37,750 bases of DNA from assembly GCA_934725355.1 (NCBI GenBank), contig CAKVAO010000007.1, positions 1 through 37,750 on the forward strand. Reading direction: 5' to 3'. The notes beneath the pieces are model-generated. The model was not told where the DNA came from. It saw nothing but the letters and a program-made list of their open reading frames with translations, and searched no databases. The stretch comes from an uncultured Candidatus Saccharibacteria bacterium. GTDB taxonomy: Bacteria > Patescibacteriota > Saccharimonadia > Saccharimonadales > Saccharimonadaceae. Both the position numbers and the translations under genes were made by a program. The first letter of the stretch is position 1; the number at the start of each line of letters is the position of its first letter. Positions 33,303-37,750 of this stretch are shown here, piece after piece.

Positions 33303-34004
33303 ATGAGTAAGGGACTAGAAATTAAGAATCTTAGCGTTGCAACAACGGAGGGTAAAACCATTTTTAGCAATGTATCAGTAAGGTTCGAAGACAACACAAA
33401 CTATGCCTTGATTGGTCGCAACGGTAGCGGCAAGAGTACGCTAGTTAGCGCCATTATGGGTCATCCGCATTATCAAGTCACCGGTGGACAAATACTATTA
33501 GACAGCAAAGACATTACCAATCTATCGCCCGACGAGCGCGCAAAGTGCGGACTTTTCTTAGCTATGCAGTATCCCGCCGAAATCCCTGGCGTTAGCTACG
33601 CCAACTTTCTACGCACTGCACTAGGGCGATTAACCAGCAATCAGTTTAATTTCCTGGAAGTATTAGAGCGCCTACAACGCGAGACTAAGGCGTTAGGTTT
33701 TAAAGATTTTGATTACAACCGCGATCTCAATGTTGGATTTAGTGGTGGCGAGAAGAAGAAATCAGAAATTCTACAGATGCTAATTTTAAAGCCCCGCTTT
33801 GCGTTTTTAGACGAGCCTGATTCTGGCTTAGATAAAATCAGTGTCAAGCGACTAAGCGAGCGGCTGGCGCAACTAGATTTCCCAACTTCCCTTATCGTCA
33901 TCTCGCACCACGACAAACTACTAGAGACAATCAAGCCTGAATCTATTTATGATATGGAGCAGCTCGAAGGATTAGCAGGGGGCGCCGACCTTGACGAAGA
34001 CTAA
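33303..34004 (+). CDS. sufC: Fe-S cluster assembly ATPase SufC
   Basis: This soluble ABC-type ATPase of 233 residues drives the SufBCD scaffold complex. Walker A GRNGSGKST is at residues 38-46, the Q-loop region FLAMQYPAEIPGVSY is typical of SufC, the signature FSGGE is at 146-150, Walker B FAFLDEPDSGLD is at 166-177 and the switch His is in ISHHD. It is the first gene of sufCBDSU on the plus strand. Its 3' end overlaps sufB by 14 bases. Confidence 0.97.
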   Translation: MSKGLEIKNLSVATTEGKTIFSNVSVRFEDNTNYALIGRNGSGKSTLVSAIMGHPHYQVTGGQILLDSKDITNLSPDERAKCGLFLAMQYPAEIPGVSYANFLRTALGRLTSNQFNFLEVLERLQRETKALGFKDFDYNRDLNVGFSGGEKKKSEILQMLILKPRFAFLDEPDSGLDKISVKRLSERLAQLDFPTSLIVISHHDKLLETIKPESIYDMEQLEGLAGGADLDED

Positions 34005-35328
34005 ATTTCCTAACGGACTAAGCGAGGATATTGTTCGCCGCATTAGTGCCGCCAAACACGAACCAGACTGGATGCTACAAATGCGCCTAGATGCATATCA
34101 TCAGTTCATCAATATGCCAATGCCTAAGTTCGGGCCCAAATTAGATATCAATTTTGATAACATCTGCTATTATGCTACTCCAACTGACCAGCCGACTGAC
34201 CGCTGGAATGACTTACCGCACGATATTAAAAATACTTATGACCAAATTGGCTTGCCTGAGGCTGAGAAGCGCTACTTAGCTGGTGTTGGTGCTCAATACG
34301 ACTCTGGTGTAGTCTACCAAAGTCTCAAGGCTGAGTGGGAGAGCTTAGGCGTAATCTTCCTCGACACTGATACCGGGCTACAGAAATACCCTGATCTGTT
34401 CAAAAGGTTCTTTGGTAAGGTTATCCCTGCCCGTGACAATAAATTCGCTGCGCTCAACACTGCAGTCTGGAGTGGTGGCAGTTTTATCTACGTGCCGCCA
34501 CACGTTCAGCTAACTATTCCATTGCAGGCCTATTTCCGCATCAACATTGCAAACCTAGGTCAGTTTGAACGCACGCTAATCATTGCCGATGAGGATGCTG
34601 AAGTGCAGTATGTCGAAGGGTGCACTGCTCCAATTTATTCAACAGACAGCCTGCATGCGGCTGTAGTCGAAGTAGTCGCCATGCCAGGCAGCCGCGTCCG
34701 CTACACCACCATCCAAAACTGGTCTACCAACGTTATCAATCTAACTACCCAGCGCATGCTGGTTCAGAAAGACGCTGTTGGTGAATGGATTGACGGTAAT
34801 ATTGGCAGCAAGATTACCATGAAATACCCATCGGTTATCTTAGCCGGCGAAGGTGCTCGCGGCGACATCTTGTCCATGGCGGTTGCCAAGGGCACACAAA
34901 ATCAGGATAACGGCGGCAAGGCTATTCACTTAGCACCCAACACCTCGTCTACGATTGTTTCAAAATCTATTTCGCTAGATGGTGGTGTCTGCAGTTATCG
35001 TGGCAAGATTAAAATTGCGCCAAATGCAGCCAATGCAAAAACATCAACTAAATGCGATGCTTTATTAATGGACTCCACTAGCGTCAGCAACACTTTCCCG
35101 ACTAATGACATTCATCGTAGCGACGCTGAAATCGCGCACGAGGCAACTGTCAGCAAGGTCAGCAAAGAACAGCTGTTTTATATGATGAGCCGTGGGTTAA
35201 GCGAAGATGAAGCAACTGGTATGATCGTTAATGGCTTCATGGAGCCGATCGTTAAGAATCTACCCATGGAATACGCCGTTGAGCTTAATCGCCTAATTGA
35301 CATGTCAATGGAGGGTAGCGTCGGATGA
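33991..35328 (+). CDS. sufB: Fe-S cluster scaffold protein SufB
   Basis: SufB (445 residues) builds the nascent cluster with SufC and SufD. The start is TTG at 33991, supported by an AGGGGG ribosome site in the end of sufC and by the conserved N-terminal region (LSEDIVRRISAAKHEPDWM) that would be lost with later starts. The beta-helix core contains AVWSGGSFIYVPPHV, EGCTAPIY (a cluster-region Cys) and GGKAIHLAPNTSSTIVSKSIS. The C-terminal DIHRSDAEIAHEATVSKVS and YMMSRGLSEDEA match SufB. It overlaps sufD by 4 bases. Confidence 0.96.
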   Translation: MTKTKFPNGLSEDIVRRISAAKHEPDWMLQMRLDAYHQFINMPMPKFGPKLDINFDNICYYATPTDQPTDRWNDLPHDIKNTYDQIGLPEAEKRYLAGVGAQYDSGVVYQSLKAEWESLGVIFLDTDTGLQKYPDLFKRFFGKVIPARDNKFAALNTAVWSGGSFIYVPPHVQLTIPLQAYFRINIANLGQFERTLIIADEDAEVQYVEGCTAPIYSTDSLHAAVVEVVAMPGSRVRYTTIQNWSTNVINLTTQRMLVQKDAVGEWIDGNIGSKITMKYPSVILAGEGARGDILSMAVAKGTQNQDNGGKAIHLAPNTSSTIVSKSISLDGGVCSYRGKIKIAPNAANAKTSTKCDALLMDSTSVSNTFPTNDIHRSDAEIAHEATVSKVSKEQLFYMMSRGLSEDEATGMIVNGFMEPIVKNLPMEYAVELNRLIDMSMEGSVG

Positions 35329-35768
35329 ACAAACGAATCCATCAAACTATTGCGGGCGAGCTTAGCGAAAAATACCTGATTGAGACTGACCAGGATTGCA
35401 GTTTTGACTTATGCTTTATTCATGATAAGCCCAATACTTCATCGAATATTTCTATCCTGATCCTAGCCAGTGGTCAAGCTCATATCAGCGTCAATGCAAC
35501 TATTGTTATCAAAAGTAGTGCACCGGGTACTAACGCCTGGCTAGATATCAAAGTCATTACACGCGACCAGGCCATCGTAACGGCGGCTCCTAATCTAGAA
35601 ATACATAACGACGCGGTCAAAGCCGGCCATTCCTTATCTACTAAACGGGTCAGCGAGGACCAGTTATTCTATTTGGCTAGCCGCGGCATTAATCGCACCG
35701 CCGCAGAACAATTAGTAATCAATGCCATCGCCGAACCATACCGAAATAAAGGAATAAGACTAATATGA
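35325..35768 (+). CDS. sufD: Very short SufD-like protein
   Basis: At 147 residues this is about one third of a normal SufD (about 400). It keeps a short stretch of beta-helix (about residues 40-100) and the conserved C-terminal region: a SufB/SufD-like APNLEIHNDAVKAGHSLSTK with its His, then DQLFYLASRGINRTAAEQL. The N-terminal helical domain and most of the beta-helix are missing, without sign of frameshift. It starts with ATG in an ATGA overlap with sufB and ends in a 4-base overlap with sufS. Presumably it still caps SufB to make a SufB-SufC-SufD complex of reduced size; this is inferred from position and the retained C-terminus. Confidence 0.8.
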   Translation: MNKRIHQTIAGELSEKYLIETDQDCSFDLCFIHDKPNTSSNISILILASGQAHISVNATIVIKSSAPGTNAWLDIKVITRDQAIVTAAPNLEIHNDAVKAGHSLSTKRVSEDQLFYLASRGINRTAAEQLVINAIAEPYRNKGIRLI

Positions 35769-36970
35769 ACCGTGATGATTTTCCAGTACTCAGAAATAAT
35801 CCAGAGTTAATTTATCTAGATAGCGCTAATACAACCCTGAAGCCCCAATGTGTAATCGACGCAGTTAACAGTTATTACACTACTTACTCTGCCAACATTG
35901 GCCGCACTAGTTACAGGTTATCTGAAATAGCGACTGACGCATACGAAGGTACTCGCGCTAAAGTAGCAGACTTTATCGACGCCAGTCCATGCGAGATAAT
36001 GTTTACCCAGTCCAGTAGCTATGCTATTAATCAAATTGCCAGAGGCATCCAACATATGTTGCATCCTGGTGACGAAATTCTACTAACCCGCCACGAGCAT
36101 AACTCAAATCTACTAATTTGGTATCAGCTAACACGCGAGATTGGCATCAAAATTCGTTTTGTCGAAGACTTAACGGCGAAAGACAATCTATCTAGAGTCA
36201 GACTATTCTCGTATTCGCTAGTTAGCAATACAACAGGCACACTGTATAATTACACCAATTTGGTTCACAAGCTTAAAGAGCAGGGGACTATGATAGCAGT
36301 AGACGTTAGCCAAGCTGTCGCTCATCTACCCTTGTCTGTTCACAAGCTATCCTGTGATTTTGCCGTATTCTCAGCGCACAAGATGTATGGACCCAGTGGT
36401 GTTGGAGTGCTGTATATTCGCCGCGATTTGCAAGACCAGATTGAGCCTCTAGTCTATGGCAGCCAAACTTTTGCCAATCTCGATATAGCTAACAATCAAT
36501 TCACCCTGCTTAGCTCCCCCGCGAAGTTCGAACCCGGCACACAAAATATCGAAGGAGTAATTGGCCTAGGTGCTGCCGTTGATTATTTAACTTCGTCCGC
36601 TAAAGGCAATAAGGGTGAATTTAAACAGCTAAGCACTCAATTCCACAAACATGAGGAGCAGCTTGTTCAGCACTATCATCAAAAAGCCAATGAATTAGAT
36701 CTAACTAGCTATATATTTAGAAACACACCAGTAGACATCGGTGTTGCAACATTGTCGCACCCCAATATACACCCCCATGACATTGCACTGCTAATGGACG
36801 AGCGTTACCACGTTGCCGTTCGAGCTGGCAAAGCCTGCGCAGACTTAGTGGCCGATAGCGCGCATGAACGTCGCGGTTTCATCCGCGCCAGCTTTGGCAT
36901 ATACACTACTAGCAGCGATATCGACAAGTTCTTGATGGCTTATCGGAGGATTATCGATGAGCTTGGATAA
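35765..36970 (+). CDS. sufS: Cysteine desulfurase SufS
   Basis: This PLP enzyme of 401 residues takes sulfur from cysteine for cluster assembly. The N-terminus YLDSANTTLKPQ is typical. PLP ligands are His110 (RHEHNSN), Asp180 and Gln183 (VDVSQAVAH), and the Schiff-base Lys206 (SAHKMYGPSG). The persulfide Cys358 lies in RAGKACADL, where the usual RAGHHCA is modified. The gene overlaps sufD by 4 bases and sufU by 14. Confidence 0.96.
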   Translation: MNRDDFPVLRNNPELIYLDSANTTLKPQCVIDAVNSYYTTYSANIGRTSYRLSEIATDAYEGTRAKVADFIDASPCEIMFTQSSSYAINQIARGIQHMLHPGDEILLTRHEHNSNLLIWYQLTREIGIKIRFVEDLTAKDNLSRVRLFSYSLVSNTTGTLYNYTNLVHKLKEQGTMIAVDVSQAVAHLPLSVHKLSCDFAVFSAHKMYGPSGVGVLYIRRDLQDQIEPLVYGSQTFANLDIANNQFTLLSSPAKFEPGTQNIEGVIGLGAAVDYLTSSAKGNKGEFKQLSTQFHKHEEQLVQHYHQKANELDLTSYIFRNTPVDIGVATLSHPNIHPHDIALLMDERYHVAVRAGKACADLVADSAHERRGFIRASFGIYTTSSDIDKFLMAYRRIIDELG

Positions 36971-37328
36971 ATTTTTATTAGATGACATTATCTACCACTA
37001 CAAGCACCCTAAGTATCGTGGATCACTACCTAGCTCAGTCCACACTCAAGCTAGCAATACTTCATGCGGTGATGAAATCGATCTATATATCCAGATTAAA
37101 AATAATAAAATAGTTGACGCCAGATTTAGCGGCCAAATGTGTGCAATCGCAAATTACGGCGCCGAACTGCTATGTACCTACATTATCAATCAAGATTTAG
37201 CCGATATAAAAACCCTTAAAAATTCAGATCTCCTAAAAACAGAGCAGGGGTCTTCCCTGCTCTGTAATCCTATTCGTCTCAAGTGTTTTGAATTAGCTCA
37301 ACATGCACTAGCGAATCTCAATTACTGA
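36957..37328 (+). CDS. sufU: SufU-type sulfur transfer/scaffold protein
   Basis: This IscU-like protein (123 residues) accepts sulfur from SufS in Gram-positive type Suf systems. The metal/sulfur residues are in place: Cys37 and Asp39 in TSCGDEI, Cys62 in GQMCAIA and Cys110 in RLKCFEL. It is shorter than Bacillus SufU, mainly between the second and third Cys regions. It overlaps sufS by 14 bases, and its 3' end overlaps the convergent surface-protein gene by 7 bases. Confidence 0.93.
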   Translation: MSLDKFLLDDIIYHYKHPKYRGSLPSSVHTQASNTSCGDEIDLYIQIKNNKIVDARFSGQMCAIANYGAELLCTYIINQDLADIKTLKNSDLLKTEQGSSLLCNPIRLKCFELAQHALANLNY

Positions 37329-37750
37329 CCTTGTGCATATTTACGACTGCGGATATAGGCGGTAGTAGCAACAACTAATCCGGTTATCATGACAATTGAT
37401 CCAACAGCTTGACCTGCACCAGTTTGCGCAATTACCTTTGGACTTTCAGGTACGGCTTGATCGCTAGTATTTGTCGGTTGGCTTGGCGTAGTAGTTTGAT
37501 TTTCCGTCTTATTAGGCACCTCTACCTTCTCTTCAGTGCTAGTTGGTGGGGTTGTCGGCGGAGTTGTCGGTGGAGTTGCAGGCGTACAATCTTTATTAAC
37601 AGTTGTCGTAGTCTGGTTGTTATTGTTGTTGTCTTCGGTCTTATCCTGATCGGTCGAGCTAGTTACCTTGTTTATGATGGTAGTAGTACCACACTCTAGC
37701 TGATCTTTGTTCTTAATTGTGTAGCTAATCTTGATGGTAGCGGTTTCACC
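37322..37750 (-). CDS. C-terminus of a cell-surface protein with a sortase-like anchor
   Basis: The frame is open to the right edge, so only the last 142 residues are present and the start is outside. The visible part begins in a DUF11-like beta domain (GETATIKISYTIKNKDQLEC), then a Thr/Asn/Gln-rich linker with repeated TPPTTPP. It ends with IAQTGAG, a membrane helix (about 22 residues) and the basic tail RSRKYAQGQ. This is the layout of a sortase sorting signal, with IAQTG in place of LPxTG. Whether it is cleaved by a sortase is inference. The gene converges on sufU with a 7-base overlap. Confidence 0.8.
   Translation of the reverse strand, partial: GETATIKISYTIKNKDQLECGTTTIINKVTSSTDQDKTEDNNNNNQTTTTVNKDCTPATPPTTPPTTPPTSTEEKVEVPNKTENQTTTPSQPTNTSDQAVPESPKVIAQTGAGQAVGSIVMITGLVVATTAYIRSRKYAQGQ

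Overview
The window looks like a chromosomal segment of a small, reduced-genome bacterium, most likely a Candidatus Saccharibacteria (TM7, Patescibacteria/CPR) relative. This is inference from gene content: short or minimal versions of housekeeping proteins, lower glycolysis, anaerobic ribonucleotide reductase, a compact suf operon, several large surface proteins and few biosynthetic genes. TGA is used as a normal stop codon (for example in tpiA and sufU), which argues against the code-25 CPR lineages.

Layout. 1-3107 (-) is the 3'-truncated part of a very large membrane-associated protein with Thr-Pro and Gln-rich repeats. 3168-5428 (-) holds a GlcNAc-transferase-like glycosyltransferase and a membrane-anchored coiled-coil protein with an HExxH motif. 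5490-19152 (-) is the housekeeping block: tatD, metG, rsmA/ksgA, a secreted DUF348/G5/lysozyme-like wall enzyme, pcrA/uvrD helicase, a tail-anchored protein, tpiA, pgk, pyk, a single-domain response regulator, small membrane proteins, folD, and tRNA-Glu(UUC) on the + strand. 19198-23190 (-) is a 1330-residue secreted surface protein.

23212-27984 is an accessory island lying between tRNA-Arg(UCG) and tRNA-Arg(CCG). It carries two Thr-rich membrane proteins, a strongly structured, apparently self-terminating RNA, an unidentified gene broken by frameshifts, and a large serine recombinase wrecked by stops and frameshifts. 28111-30425 continues as a graveyard and small-gene zone: three small hypothetical proteins, a frameshifted small gene, GC-rich palindromes, and a second, dead copy of nrdG.

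30431-33099 (-) is the anaerobic class III ribonucleotide reductase pair nrdD-nrdG, preceded by two NrdR-box-like palindromes. 33303-37328 (+) is a tightly packed sufCBDSU operon for Fe-S assembly, with an unusually short SufD. The right edge (37322-37750, -) is the C-terminus of a surface protein with a sortase-like tail. NrdG needs a [4Fe-4S] cluster, so suf and nrdDG are functionally linked neighbours.

Most notable signals: (1) a roughly 150-nt structured RNA (about 24350-24505) with its own promoter and terminator and mutually exclusive helices; its 3' arm can pair with the leader of a neighbouring mRNA; (2) a duplicated nrdG in which one copy has lost both a cluster cysteine and its reading frame; (3) a recurrent TAnnnT box 6-8 nt before start codons at the heads of transcription units, suggesting leaderless transcripts.
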